This document shows, one piece after another, positions 10,035-22,521 of a stretch of 64,000 bases of DNA; positions within the stretch are counted from its first letter, which is position 1, and each line of letters begins with the position of its first letter. The notes beneath the pieces were generated by a model. That model was not told the origin of the DNA. It saw only the letters and a program-made list of their open reading frames with translations, and made no database searches. Both the position numbers and the translations under genes were made by a program. This DNA comes from Rehmannia glutinosa (Eukaryota > Streptophyta > Magnoliopsida > Lamiales > Orobanchaceae), in contig CM071932.1 in the NCBI GenBank assembly GCA_016081115.2, positions 56,184,659 through 56,248,658 of the forward strand, in the 5' to 3' direction.

Positions 10035-11599
10035 TGTTGGGAAATTTATTGTTTAGATTTTGATGAATGCCATGTAAAACTTAGAATAGGAAGTTGGCAC
10101 CCCAATTTTTGTTGTAAATCGCATTGTAATAAATAGGGCTGGTCAAGCCGAGTTAAGTCGCCTATGCCCAAACATGCAAGAAGACAACCGGAGACTAGAA
10201 GGAAGACTCGTTGCAAGACAGTGAGTATGGCAAAGAGGAGAAGACGGAACTCTCATCAAGGAGCGGTGAGTGGAGTATCGGTCAGTCAACTCAAGAAAAG
10301 CCAAGTCTCAAGTTGAAGTGACATAAGAGTCATCCAATGATTGGAAGTGACTCTAAGTCACCGGGGAAAGCAAGGAAATGCGGTCAAGTCGAGATAATCA
10401 AAAAGATCCGTTGCACGTAAATCAAGAGAATTACTTAAATAAGTAATATCTCCATGCTACATTTCTCGAAGTGCTCATCCCCTTAAGCGTGCAAAAGGAA
10501 TAAACCAATGGGAAGCACTACACCGTGTCGAACTCAAAAGGTGAAGAACAATTCATACGAGGAAATGGCAATTCCAAGGACTGCAACAAGACAAGCCAAC
10601 GACCACAAGTGACTTTCAAAAATAAGCCTATCTCTTCAACGGGCAGATTTTTGAAAAGATCACTATAAAAGGCTGGGCAATAACTCTGAGAAGAGAGAGA
10701 CGAAATTACACAGGTTACCTTGACCATACAAGCAAGAAAGAAACATTTTGTAACCTGAAATATTCTCAAGTTATTAAACGCTCAATCCTCAAGCCTACAC
10801 TACGGAGAACATCAATCCAACACTCACATGTGAAGGAAAGATAACTTCAATCAGTTGAAGAGGAAATTACTGAAGAATCAAGGGGTCTACATTCCACGAA
10901 GGATTGTAGGAAGGTTCAAGGTTGAACCAAGTCTTGAGCTTTTGGAGGGCTTCGTGATCAAATCCAAAGAGCTTGAGCAAGTGGGTCAGTAGCAAGGCGC
11001 ACCGCCTGTGAAGAAGCCGAGTCGCACGAGAAGCCTTGGTGAGTGATCAAGGCGTCTCAGATCGAGTCCCAAAGGATCAAGTCATTTGTGTGATCAAGAC
11101 TTGTATCCGGATTGTTACCACTTTGTATAATCGATCAATACCTAGTGGATTCCTCCAGGAGTTGGAGAAGAGAGGAGTAGAAGAATTACCCCATCTTCGA
11201 ACCTCTATAAAAATCTTATTGTGTCATTTACATTTCAAAGACTTTAATTCTTGCATCATATTTGTTTAATTCTCACGACATATTTGCTATCCATTAGATA
11301 ATCTCCAAGTACTAAATCAAGCTCTAAATCTCTACTTAACCAAACTTAAGGGTTTAAGTCTTCTGCTGAAAACAAACCACGAGTTGAGTTAATTTAGACT
11401 TAATAAATTTGAATTATTCCATCAACGGCTCGGTTGAGTCCGTTGAGAGACTAACTCTATGATTAACTAAATTGGTCATCCACCAAGGACACAAATTGTG
11501 TAGTATCAACTCGAACTTTTAAAAGGACTAAATCAAAAATTTGGTAAGGTTTATTCAACCCCCTTCTAAACCTTACACTTACACCCCTTGGGACCTACA
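10035..11599 (+). repeat. 5' LTR of copia-2
   Basis: TGTTGGGAAATTTATTG... to ..GGGACCTACA, 1,565 bp, matched by 22522-24103 and by the copia-3 LTR 36317-37891. A TATA box (CACTATAAAAGGCTG) lies at about 10661-10675. Confidence 0.93.
10664..10672 (+). promoter_or_regulatory. TATA box of copia-2 5' LTR
   Basis: CTATAAAAGG, conserved in the 3' LTR (about 23163) and in copia-3 (about 36967). It is the probable U3 promoter core driving genomic RNA. Confidence 0.7.
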
Positions 11600-11601
11600 A
11601 G

Positions 11602-11613
11602 TGGTATCGAGCG
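11602..11613 (+). other. Primer binding site of copia-2
   Basis: TGGTATCGAGCG begins two bases after the LTR end. It corresponds to TGGTATCAGAGTGG in copia-3, so it is an initiator tRNA-Met type site with a one-base deletion (A of CAGAG). Confidence 0.8.
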
Positions 11614-11727
11614 GTTGGTTCATTGAGCCTTCCGCAGACCGGTTCTTGAACTAGATCTCCAAATTTTTCAAAGTCCGCTTTAGTACTTAAACTTTCAAAA
11701 CTCTTTTTATCATTAAAATTTATTATC

Positions 11728-12720
11728 ATGGAAGCAAATTTGACACGCATCCCTATGTTCACAATTGAAGAATTTGATGATTGGAAAATTCGTATGCGGT
11801 GCTCATCTATCAAAGATTACATGATGAGATGTGGATAGTGATAGAGGATGGGCCACCGCAAATCTTAAAGGTGAACACAATCGTAAGAAGAGTCATGAAT
11901 GAAAGTGAAGAGGATATAGCTCCCGGACCGGCTATGATCGAAAAACCAAGAGTGAATGGACAAATAATGTGAGAAAAAGATATAACTTGGACAATGTGGC
12001 CAAGGACATTCTTTACAAAACCTTGGACAAAGCCATGTTCAATAAAGTCAAATCATGCAAAACGGCTAAAGAAATCTGGGACAAACTAACATTGATTTGT
12101 GAAGGCTCAGAGCAAATCAAAGAAAACAAATTATCGTGGTCGTCAGAAATTTGAGAACTTCAAAATGATCTCGGGAGAGAACCTAGATCAACTGGATGCT
12201 CGATTCACATAAATCACAAACGAGCCACAAAGACTTGGAAAGGAATATACACGAGAAGGAAATGTGTATGAAGATCCTAAAAAGTCTCCCAGGTGAATGG
12301 GAAATGAAGGTCATGGCACTAAGACATTCCATGGACCTATCGAAGACCTCCAACCATGAACTATTCTCAGATCTCAAAGCCTACGAATTTGAGCTGAGAA
12401 GAAAAGATAGAGATAGCTGTACCCAAAACAGCCATTGTTAAGGATGGAAAGAGAGCTGAGGTCAAAGAAGTCATTGACCCAGAAGAAATAGCCCTACTAG
12501 TAAAAGGTTCAACAAGTTCTTCAATAAGAACTACAAGAAAGGCAAGGGTGAATCCTCCGGAAGACACTCGGCTCCTTCCAAGTCAAGGGAAGATAGGCCA
12601 ACCAAGAGAAAGATCATCAAAAGTGAATATCAAAGGGTTGACAATCCAAGAATGGAAAGAGTCGATCAAAAGGTTGAATATCTCTGCTGAATCGTAGGCA
12701 ACCAGGTCACTATGCCATTA
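11728..12720 (+). pseudogene. copia-2 gag, frameshifted
   Basis: It starts MEANLTRIPMFTIEEFDDWK as in copia-3. Blocks matching the UBN2-type gag follow in shifting frames: NLDNVAKDILYKTLDKAMFN, TAKEIWDKLTLICEGSEQIK, MKILKSLPGEWEMKVMALRH and ELFSDLKAYEFELRRKD. The C-terminal knuckle (CWNCRQPGHFAVDC in copia-4) is reduced here to a frameshifted remnant near 12690. Gag would form the particle and bind RNA. At least five frameshifts or stops relative to copia-3 break it. Confidence 0.8.
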
Positions 12721-12779
12721 ATCGCCCATATCCTCGTAGTCAACAAATATAGGAATGAAGAAGAAAGAAAGGTCTTGAG

Positions 12780-14050
12780 AGAAAGAAGACAAGAAAAGAA
12801 AAAGGCAATGTTGGTCGCAGAAAATCCGAGTCAAAAGACACAATTGGTGATTCAGAGAGCTTGATGAAGCCGACTACTCAAGTGACTCGAAGAAGAAGCC
12901 CGATCCGTTCGATGGCCAAGGAACAAGATCAACGACCAAGAAGATGAGGTACACTCCAACTCATTAAACTCGATTCTAGTGATAGTGATCTGTGACACAC
13001 ACACCTCATCACCCACTGATCTTTATGATTCATTAGGCAAAATGATGAAAGATTTTGAACACATTAAATCCTCACACACACTACTAAATGAGGAAAACAC
13101 CCTACTCAAGAGCTAAAACTCACGGTGACTAAGGAGCCGAGTACTCTAAGTCAAATAGCCGATGAGAATGAAAGTTTAAAGGCTGAAAATGCCAAGCTAA
13201 TAGCAGAAATTGCTGCCAAAGAAAAGAGGGAGAATGACCTCAAAAATGTGATTGCCTCATTCACTGAGGCATCTAAATCATTGGATGATCTTATTATGAG
13301 TCAAAGAGAATGTGGAGACAAGACAGGATTAGGATTTAATTCCACTATGCTATGTCAGGCTCCCAGAGTGAATTTGGAAAGGGGATCTTCAAGCAATGAA
13401 GTATCTCAAAAATCCAAAACTCCAAATGGTGCACACACACTTAATCCAAAGCACAATTACAAGCAAACTGGCCTTGGTTATAAAGGAAAAGGAAAACAGC
13501 CAGTTGAGTGCGCTGAAAGGACATCTGAGAAAAGATTCAGTCGAGTTCCTCAGCAAACTCCAAACAGAAAATACTCTGTAAAGAAGAAACAGAGCTACCA
13601 AAAACCCCAGAAAATCTATAAAAGAAATACATATGATGGGAATGGTAGAAAATATCCAAGCCAAGCTGATTGGAATGATGTGAACTATCAGCATAGACTT
13701 ATGGAATATAAGCCCAAATGGCAAAGGCCACAGAACTCAAGAAAGGCCATTCCAAAAGTATAAGAGCTTTCATCGGCACACATATGCACCTATGCACTAC
13801 ACTCAGAGACACCACAATTACCCAAAGAAGGCAATTGCTAAAACACATACACAGCATACTGCAGACAAAAGAGACAATCGTATGTATGAACCTAGAATCC
13901 CCAAGCAATTTGCCAAGATTAATTATGATTATGGTATCTGATAGATGGCAACCCTTAGAGTCAAATCATTTGGCTATAAGTTGGTTGGATCATCTTACAA
14001 TTCTAACCCCTCGGGACCCGGACAAGTATGGGTACCTAAAACTTAATTTC
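12780..14050 (+). pseudogene. copia-2 gag-protease linker (coiled coil plus basic region)
   Basis: The longest intact piece is 13125-13763 (212 residues). It holds a heptad-rich coiled coil (ENESLKAENAKLIAEIAAKE) followed by a Lys/Gln/Tyr-rich basic tail (GYKGKGKQ, RKYPSQADWNDVNYQHR). The same module is in copia-3 (39363-40360) and copia-4 (62608-61460). A long linker between gag knuckle and protease is typical of Sirevirus-like elements. The function is structural by inference. Confidence 0.7.
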
Positions 14051-14079
14051 CTTGATTGCAGGTTCAAGGAACAACGAAA

Positions 14080-14420
14080 GTGCCAAGGAACCTGGTACAT
14101 GGATAGTGGTCGTTTCCGGACATATGAAAAATAAGAAAAATCTGTCAAAATTCAAGGAAGTTAAAGGAGCAAAAGTCATATTTGGAGGAAATGAAGCTCC
14201 AGGAGAAATAAGAAGCATTGGATCCATCAAGAGGAATGGATTAGAAATCACAGATGTTGCATATGTTGAAGGACTCAACTTCAACTTGCTAAGCATCGAT
14301 CAACTCGTGACAAGGGCTATAGTGTTGGATTTAACATGGTTATATGCCAAATCAAAGATCTTGAATCGAATGAAGTTGTGTTGCAAGGATGCGCACAAAA
14401 GAACATGTATGTAGTAGATT
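14080..14420 (+). pseudogene. copia-2 retropepsin (aspartic protease)
   Basis: The active-site block WYMDSG is present at 14090-14107, but the usual continuation CSRHMTG is frameshifted (GRFRTYEK then stop). The downstream domain continues in another frame: NLSKFKEVKGAKVIFGGNEA, NGLEITDVAYVEGLNFNLLS. The enzyme would cleave the gag-pol polyprotein. One frameshift at the active site disables this copy as sequenced. Confidence 0.75.
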
Positions 14421-14439
14421 AGTCAACCGCTACACCCAA

Positions 14440-15480
14440 AGACTGCCTATTAGCAAAAAGCACAAATTGAATCAAGTTGGTTGTGGCACAAAAAGCCGAG
14501 TCACCTGAATTTCAAAACGATTAACAAGCTTGCGAAGTAATCTTGTGGAAGGACTTCCGTGCTCGAGTATACAAAAAGGAGAGTATATGTGACGATGTCG
14601 AAGGGAAAACAGATCAAATCATCATTCAAAGAAAAGACCGCCCATCTTCAACAAGAATATTACATCCGCTACATATGGATCTATTTGGCCCAAAGTGGAA
14701 CCGGCTAGCATAAGTGGAAAGAAATACACCTTGGTGGTAGTAGATTATTACTCAAGATATACAGGACTATATTCATGTGTAAGAAGAAAGAAACTCTACA
14801 AAAACTACCCACGGTGATGAAGAGGATTCAAAATGAGAAGAGCCAAACCATTATCAAGATAAGATCGACAGGAACCGAGTTTGTCAATGGGATAATAACT
14901 CGTATTGTATTGAAAAAAGGCATTGGTCATGAATTATCTGCAGCAAGGACTCCACAAATGAGAATGGAGTTGCGAAAGAAGGAATAGAACTCTCAAAGAA
15001 GCAAAGAAGGACCATGTTAGTCACGGCAGGTTACCAAAAAGATTTTGGGTCAAGCAATTAACACAACTTGCTACACTCAAAACAGATGTATGATAAACAG
15101 ACAACGGTGACAAAGACTCCCTATGAGATTTGGATCGGGAGAAAACCAAATGTTGCATATTTTAGAATATTTGGATGTAAATGCTTCATCCATAACAATG
15201 GCAAAGACAATCTAAAGGCTTTCGATGCTAAAACGATGAAGGTATCTTCTTGGGATACTCAACAAAGCAAAGCTACCGAGTATTCAACAAAAGGACTATG
15301 GTTGCGAAGAATCCATTCATGTGGTATTCGATGAGCCAAATGTAAATGGAGAAGACATTGAAGAGTCACCGATAAGTGAATCATCCAACCATACGTAAGA
15401 GTCCCTATCTTTCAAGTCAAGCCGAATTATAAACTCGAAGAAGATGAGATAGTGAATCTCAAAAACAAATGGAAAATTTG
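14440..15480 (+). pseudogene. copia-2 pre-integrase and integrase core
   Basis: The pre-integrase HHCC region is scrambled by frameshifts. The core shows HMDLFGP with the first catalytic Asp near 14680 and LVVVDYYSRYT. The second Asp block, IRSDRGTEF in copia-3, reads IRSTGTEF here, so the catalytic Asp is missing. IGRKPNVAYFRIFGCKCFIH marks the C-terminal side. Several frameshifts follow. Confidence 0.75.
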
Positions 15481-15639
15481 CTAAGTGACAACGAGAGAGC
15501 TGATCAAAGCAACACAGTGCAAGACGATCAATCCAGCTAACTTACTCCAACTCGATGTAAGATGGCCGAGAGACCATCCACGAACTTGTCATTGGAGATA
15601 TAAGAGAAGGTGTCAAAACAAGATCCGAACTCAACAAGA

Positions 15640-16440
15640 AGCTATGTTCACATGCTTTATCTCGCAAATAGAGCCCAAAGATGTGCTACAAGCATTGGAT
15701 GACACACATTGGATTCAAGCTATGCAAGAAGAGTCAATCGAGTTTGAAAGAAATAAAGTATGGGAATTAGTTCAAAGACCCACCCATCAAAATGTTATTG
15801 GCACTAAATGGGTGTTCAAAAATAAGATGAACGAGGAAGGTTCAGTGGTAAGAAACAAAGCAAGACTAGTAGCCAAAGGATATTGCCAAGAAGAAGGAAT
15901 AGATTTTGATGAAACATTTGCTCCTGTAGCAAGATTGGAAGCAATAAGGATGTTTCTTGCCTATGCAGCTCACAAGAATTTCATTGTATATCAGATGGAT
16001 GTAAAAAGTGCATTCCTAAATGGTTTATTGGAAGAAGAAGTGTATGTTGAACAACCTCCAGGATTTGAGCAGAAGACTCTTGGAGATAAGGTATACAAAC
16101 TCAAGAAAGCTCTGTATGGATTGAAACAGGCACCCAGACATGGTATGATACCTTGTCACAATTCCTAACTGAAAATGGATTCACAAAAGGAAAAGTAGAT
16201 AGAACACTTTTCAGAATTCAAGACAAGAAGAGTATACTGCTTGTTCAAATATATGTGGATGACATCATTTTTGGATCCACAAACAAAGAGTTGTGTGTTA
16301 AAAAATTTCAAACCTCATGCAAAGTAAATTTGAAATGAGCATGATGGGAGAGCTGACATTCTTCCTTGGACTCCAAGTGAAACAACTGAAGGATGGAACC
16401 TTCATAAGTCAAACAAAATACACAGAGATTTAATGAAGAA
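15640..16440 (+). pseudogene. copia-2 reverse transcriptase
   Basis: The most intact RT block is 15485-16168: NVIGTKWVFKNKMNEEGSV, RNKARLVAKGYCQEEGIDFD, YQMDVKSAFLNG, KALYGLKQAPR. A single frameshift near 16140 moves the rest (QIYVDDIIFGSTN, with the catalytic YVDD) to the frame of 16153-16338. This is the only copy of the family in the window in which the RT core blocks are all recognisable without internal deletion. Confidence 0.85.
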
Positions 16441-16599
16441 ATTTGGTATGTAGGAGAAGTCTTCGTGAAAATACCAATGAATACATCATCAAAATGGACA
16501 TGGATGCGGATGGCAAACAGTGTAGATCAAACAAGATATAGAGCACTTATTGGATCATTGCTCTATCTCACAAAAGAAGAGCCGACATCACCTTTGTTG

Positions 16600-17185
16600 T
16601 AGGTGTATGTGCGAGATTTGATCGCTCCAAAACAGAGTCATATGACAAAGACGGCTAAGAGAATATTGAGATACTTGAAAGGAAGCCAAGAAGTTGGCTT
16701 ATGGTATCCAAAGGAAGGTGGATTCAAGCTAATTGGCTATTCAGACTCGACTATCTTTGGATGCGAGTTGACAGAAAAGCACCTCAGGCACATGTCAAAT
16801 GCTTGGAAACAGTGATTTCCTAGTTTAGCAAGAAGCAAAATTCAATAGCCACCTCTACAACGAGAATACATAGGCAGGCAAGGGGCATTCTTTGTGCCCA
16901 AGTCCTATGGATGAGACAAAGTGAGAGACTATGAAGTTGAGGAAAAGGAAATTCCAATCATGTGTGATAACACAAGTGCAATTGCAATCACTCAAAATCT
17001 GTGTTGCACTCAAGAACAAAGCATATCGATGTCGATATCACTTCATAAGAGATCATGTTGAAAAGAAGGACATCATCTTGGAATATATCTCAACCGATAA
17101 ACAATTGGCCGACATCTTCACAAAACCATTATGTGAGTCAAGATTTGAAGAACTCAAGCATGAGTTAGGGTTAATTGAGTGGTGA
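16600..17185 (+). pseudogene. copia-2 RNase H and pol C-terminus
   Basis: The final block YHFIRDHVEKKDIILEYIST and ADIFTKPLCESRFEELKHEL ends at a stop at 17185, matching copia-3 and copia-4. Upstream, the DSDYAG and AEAEYIA segments are disrupted (YSDSTIFGCELTEK, and a loss near 16860). Confidence 0.8.
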
Positions 17186-17738
17186 CACTTCGGAAGAATC
17201 AAAGAAAAGAAACGGAACACAAAAGGGAAAAAGAGTGAACTCACAAATCGCCTAAGTAAATCACCAGATCGGAAAGACAAGCTATTTATACGAGTTAGGC
17301 GACAAATTTGAGTCACTAAGAGAATCGTGAGAAGAAGAGTTAAATCACGGTGAGGGAAAAAGTCGAGTCATTTATGAGCAAAGTGACAAAAACGCAATCG
17401 TTTTTACTAAGCGGGAATGTTTTTAAGAATGACGTCAAAGATAATGATGATGTGTACAGACAAAAAGTTGCATACCAAGCTTATGATTGGATATAAATGC
17501 TGCCGCATTAAATACGAGACATTAAATGCTAAATCGACGTGCAAAATCTAAGCCGTTGATTTTGATCATATTTCAAAACCACCCGCACGCCCTTTTATAA
17601 ACCATACTTAAGCTTTCTTTCTTCTCTCTCTCATATTACCAAAACCGTTCATTTCTCTCGGAAGCAAAGGCAAAACTCTCTCAAAACCCTATCTATCTTC
17701 AAATCAACCTCTAAGTTTTCTTGGTGAAATCTCGAAAA
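17186..17738 (+). promoter_or_regulatory. Spacer with candidate internal promoter for the third ORF of copia-2
   Basis: It contains TGACGTCA at 17430-17437, a TATA-like TTTTATAAAC at about 17593-17602 and a CT-rich leader (17610-17735) before the ATG at 17739. The same order recurs in copia-3 (51400-51407, 51572-51578, ATG 51716) and copia-4 (58052-58045, 57910-57903, ATG 57765). Conservation in three copies argues for a function; independent transcription is inferred. Confidence 0.6.
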
Positions 17739-20700
17739 ATGGCATCAACCTATGATTTTGTCAAGTTAGGAAAGCAAATCCACACCGGTCTCTTGTGGAT
17801 TTCGACGGCATGGTGAAACAAGGGTCCAACGACACCCTAGTGAAGAAAATTGTTGAGACATTGGAAACGCCCGGTGAAATCAAGCTTTTCGGCGTTGGAA
17901 TATCCGATGACCTATGTGGAGAAGGTCGCGCTTCTATGTGAATGCCGAGATTCACGACAAGGGATAAAGTCATCATTCACGGAAAGAAGTTCACCATCTC
18001 TGCTAAGGATTTGGCTGAACACCGCTCACTACCGACGGAAGGAGCATCGAAATCAACGATCTTTGATGTAAACCTGTTCGCCGCTTGGAAGGAAATAGCC
18101 AAGCCCGACTATCGATAAAATAGTCTACACAGCAAACAAGAGGCTGCTGAAGGAGGATTACCACAAACTGTTGGACATAGTTGCCAAATGCATAGACATC
18201 AAATTTGGCAGCTTTGACCAACTGTCAAAAGCAAAGTTGATCGTAATGGCTGCGATCATTGAAGAAAGGAAAATGAACTGGGTTGAGTTTGTCTACACAG
18301 ACTCTGCGAATGTAGGGAACAAATCCTTCAAGGAAGATGGTGCATTTGGAGGATCCCTAGGATATGGCCTGGTGATTGGTCGGCTGATGGAGGTGAAAGG
18401 AGTCCCTCTTAGACATGGAAAGGCGTTCCATGTAAACAAGAGGATGTTCGAGATCAAACCTCTCGGCGCAGTAAGAGAGCCTATGCCAAGAGAGCGACAC
18501 GAGTGAGGGGAATCGGTGACCCAAGATACTGATTGTTTCCTCTCCACCAAAGAAGAAAGCGCCCTGCAGTTTGCTAAGAAGACTGTTGCTCTGCAAAGAA
18601 AGAAAAACAAACCTCGCTCCCCCTGCAGCCGAGTCACACCGCCCCGCAGCCGTGTCTCCCGCCCAAAGAAGAAATAGCCGAGAAGGACTCTCAAATACCT
18701 TCTCCGATCGTCAAAAAGAGGAGGCGATAAGCCAAGAGGGGGCTCCTCGTAAGAAAACACAAAGACCGGCCCCGCCGCCAAGACTCAGGAAGAAACTCTT
18801 TCGAACCGTAAATCCCCTCGGTACAAACTAGAGACGAAGAAGAATCATCAAGCACTCCGAGCTTGAGAAACCGGGCCGAGTCGCCCACTCACTGTTGAGC
18901 AGAGATCTAGGAGGCTCTGGAGAAATAGAGTCCCCGGATATAATTGATGAGACAAACTAAGTCTCTTTCAAGGCGTCAAGAGGCAAATCAAAATACTGTT
19001 GTAGTCCGCGCTTGGTGAGACACAAGAAGAAGGCGATAGAGCGATAGTGATGTGATGATCCTATCCCCACCTTACCCGACATCCAAAATCGTCTGGTGAG
19101 TGGAGGAAGAGGAAATTGAGTCGATCCAGGGGAACAGTTCCAACGGCTGAATTTATAGAAGAGGAAGAGGAACTATCGAACTTCCTTGGAGTGACCATTG
19201 TGGTCCAAGATCGGATGAAGAAAAGCGCACATATATCTTGCAGATCTTCAAGGACAAGGAGAAGGAAAGACAGCGAGAGGAAGCCGAGGCACGTGAGAAG
19301 GCCAAAGATCCGCCCTATCACCGCACCACATAACACACATCATCATCTCCTTGATGTCTTATCTCGACGTGATGATAAGGATCCGGACGATGCCGCCACG
19401 AAAAAGTTGCAAATGCAGCAAGCAATGCACGAATCAGAATCCTTCACGAGAAAAGATTGATGGAGGGACCAGGAGAGTCCTCCAAAACACACGGTGAAAT
19501 TGATCCAATAGGAGTGGTTCAAAGCAAATCGCCACCGTTGTTCTGCCACCACTTCCCGACCCGCTCGGAAGAAGGAATTAAGGAATGGCGATGAAACGGG
19601 TTAGTGGGGACCCCAATTGAGCCAACCCCTAATGAAGGTGTCTTACCACTGCCCCAACGGCTGAACACTCGAGAAAAACATAGGGAGTTTGGAGACGAGT
19701 GACCCCATTCCAAGTCACTCGGTGATGCGCCCGATTGAGGGGGAAACTCCCTCCACTGCGGCAAAAAGGTCGGAGAATCTTTGCAGATGACTCCACGACG
19801 AATCTAGGAGGCGAAGTGGAGAAGGAACAACCACAAAGTACACAGCAAGTTGTCATCAACGAAGCTCGGACGATTGAGACTGTCTCGGTGAGGTGTCAAC
19901 TACTCGAAGGCTAATGACGTTGCCGATGCGGTCGAGGCGAGGAAGGAATGCCCTAGGAGTTAACACTGCAGGCGATGAAAGTGCAATCCATGGGGTTGAG
20001 ACTCCAATGGATGCCACCACAGAAGACCCTAAGATAGGCGACACTGTCGAGCGGGAGGTCAAGGCCTCATTGCAGTTGAGACGCAGGAGGTAATGAAGGT
20101 CCACGGGAGGTTGAGACTTCCGGGGTAAAGAAGTCAAGTAGAGAACATCCCTCCCGCTATCATTGATCCATCTCGAAAAGGAGATAAGCACGCTTCATGA
20201 TTCCGAGGATAATCCGATGTAACCTTTCTTGGATCGAAGCGACGAAGAAGCCGAGTCATCCCCCGTGACAGATCAAAAGACTCACCATTGCGGATGTTCC
20301 CAAAGATGAGCAAGTCTAATCTCAAGACTACTCGTCAAACTTTCAATTTTGATGATGAGCCACCAATGGAAATCTCATCATCGTCCGATGACGCTCGATA
20401 AGGCCGAGGACCGTCTACTCAATTGGAGAAACCACGGTGAGACCAACGGCTGTTGAGACAAGTGAGGCTCAACAAGTCGGGTCCACTTCACAAAAGACCC
20501 CACCAAACAGAGTCCACCGCACGGGCTCCCCAAGCCGCAGCAGGAGTTCGACTCAAAAGGAACTTCACGCGCACCTCTCATCATTGAACAAATCCCGGTT
20601 GGCCGTGATGATTCCTTTGTAGAATCATTTCCTTTCTCTCTGGAGGTACCCGACCTCCCTAAAGAGTCGAGAGAACGAACTCGCACGCTTCCACAGACCA

Positions 20701-22260
20701 GCTCTGTCATTCCGTCAGTACCATCGTTCGGTGACTATGACTTTGACGCCGCATGGCCATCACCGCAACGGAAGAAATAGCTGAAGTTCGGGAGGTGTTC
20801 AAGGCATTATTTGCTGAAATTGAACGGATGGAGAGGCACCAGGCCTCTATGGACATGCGATGGACAACAGAGATGCCAACCTACTGGCCGACTTGAGAGG
20901 CATAATGATCGGGATCGGGGAATGGTGGCAACAAGAAGAAACAATGCGTGTGGAACAAGTTAGATACTTCAGGACATTGTTCAACAAGTCTGGTATGGAG
21001 AGTCGAGAATGCCGATGCAAAAACGAAATTGAGAGAACACATTGAGCACATGCATGAAGCTCACACCGCCGAGATAAAGTCAGCTGCGTGAGCAAAATAA
21101 GAGTGATCTCCGGCGTATGGAAGAAAACATGGATAGAAAATTCAGCCTTCTCATGGTGAGATGAAGCTAATTTCAAAGTGAGTCCAACGCTACTCGCTTT
21201 GAATTTCGTGCCGCATACACACCGCAATGCACTCGCGAGAACTCGGCTATCGCCAGCTCGACTTCCGCTTGCAAGATATGTTTCAGTGTTCTCTCTCCTT
21301 TGATGATGCCAAAAAGGGGGAAGAGGAATACTTTAAAGCGCTAAAGAGATCTCGAAGTTGAAAAGGAGGAAACGGTTTGTGAAGGGAAAGACAGTGAGGA
21401 AGTATCAAAACAAAAGAAAGGAAAGTCCGTTGAGGGGGAAGGATCGAAAGATGTGACCTTGATCATTGCACAAACCCCCAACAAGGTCTTGTCACGGTGA
21501 TATTATCGCCAGACAAACTCCCAGTGACTCGCCACTCCAACACTCGCTATATCTATGGGCCGAAAAGAGAAAGACAATTGAAGCGGGGATGGAGGAAATG
21601 GAAGGAAGAATGGATGCCCGAGTTATGAACATCTTGAAACAACATGGAGGCATTCCAAAGAGATAGAGACACTTATGCCATCTCGGATGTCGGGACCGAG
21701 CCACGATCGTTGATGAATTTAAAACGCCGCATCTCGAAGGATACTTTGCAAATATGTCTATGGCTCAAGCTTGGGACTGATCGGGAAAAGGGTCTCACGT
21801 TATGTGAAGAAGCCGACAGCGCAGACTACCGACAATACTCTGCTTTGGTCACTCCGCCGGTCACTCACCTTGAAAGAAGAAGACCCCAAAGACAATACAC
21901 GCCCGAGAGGAAGAGGAAGAAGCGGTGGTGGAGGAAGAGGTTTGAGACCAGGCCTCGCCCAAAAACATTGAGCACGTAGATCCAGGCAAGAAAGGAGGGA
22001 TCTACAGTGGTGGTCTTGACCAAGTAGCCAATTTGCAAGTGGCTAAAAGCAATCCGAGTATGCGAAAAGAATAGAAGAAGAAAATAAGAGACAAACTCAG
22101 CTATGGGAGGAAAGACAAGAGAGATTAAGAAGAGATGAAGCCCGGAAAGCATATGAAAAGAAGAAGAAGGCGGTGACGATGAGAAAAAGAGAAGAAGAGC
22201 AGAAGATGTCAAGAAGATGAAAGAAGGAGACAACGAAGGAGATGAAGTGTTCTTTGTCCA
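17739..22260 (+). pseudogene. copia-2 third ORF (accessory protein after pol), heavily frameshifted
   Basis: ATG at 17739 starts MASTYDFVKLGKQIHTG. The best-preserved block is 18171-18506 (KCIDIKFGSFDQLSKAKLIV, MNWVEFVYTD, GGSLGYGLVIGRLMEVKG). It resembles the putative plant transposon protein domain found in extra ORFs of plant retroelements (family call from memory). The C-terminal 2.5 kb encodes charged, Ser/Thr-rich and Lys/Arg/Glu-rich segments ending near 22260. The original product would be about 1,500 residues. Its position matches the env-like ORF of Sireviruses, but I see no signal peptide or membrane segment. Confidence 0.65.
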
Positions 22261-22506
22261 CCCCTTCATGTATTTTACTATGTAAATACATACTATGTAA
22301 GTCTTCCGCAATAAAAGTAAATTCTTTATTTTATTGTAGACAAATGTTTGCTCACGATACACCGTAAAAAATGTGATTTTGTGTAAAAGAACAAGAATGT
22401 TATGATCAATAAAAGAATTGATTCTACGCATACATTCTATGTGAATGCACTATCTCGTATGTATCTTTGCTATTTACATTTTGAATGTTTTAAGTTTTGG
22501 CATCAT
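22261..22506 (+). other. 3' untranslated region of copia-2
   Basis: AT-rich, no ORF. It contains AATAAA-like sites (about 22309 and 22408) and leads into the PPT. Confidence 0.5.
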
Positions 22507-22520
22507 CAAAAAGGGGGAAA
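22507..22520 (+). other. Polypurine tract of copia-2
   Basis: CAAAAAGGGGGAAA, next to the 3' LTR start at 22522. It is the plus-strand primer site. Confidence 0.9.
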
Positions 22521-22521
22521 T

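Noticed and set aside
21300..21320. Internal PPT-like AAAAAGGGGGAAGAGG in copia-2
   Set aside because: It lies inside the third ORF where the frame encodes DAKKGEEEYF; no LTR follows, so it is most likely coding.
18293..22431. Minus-strand ORFs in the copia-2 third-ORF region
   Set aside because: They have no match with copia-3 in the same frame and lie opposite a conserved plus-strand coding block.
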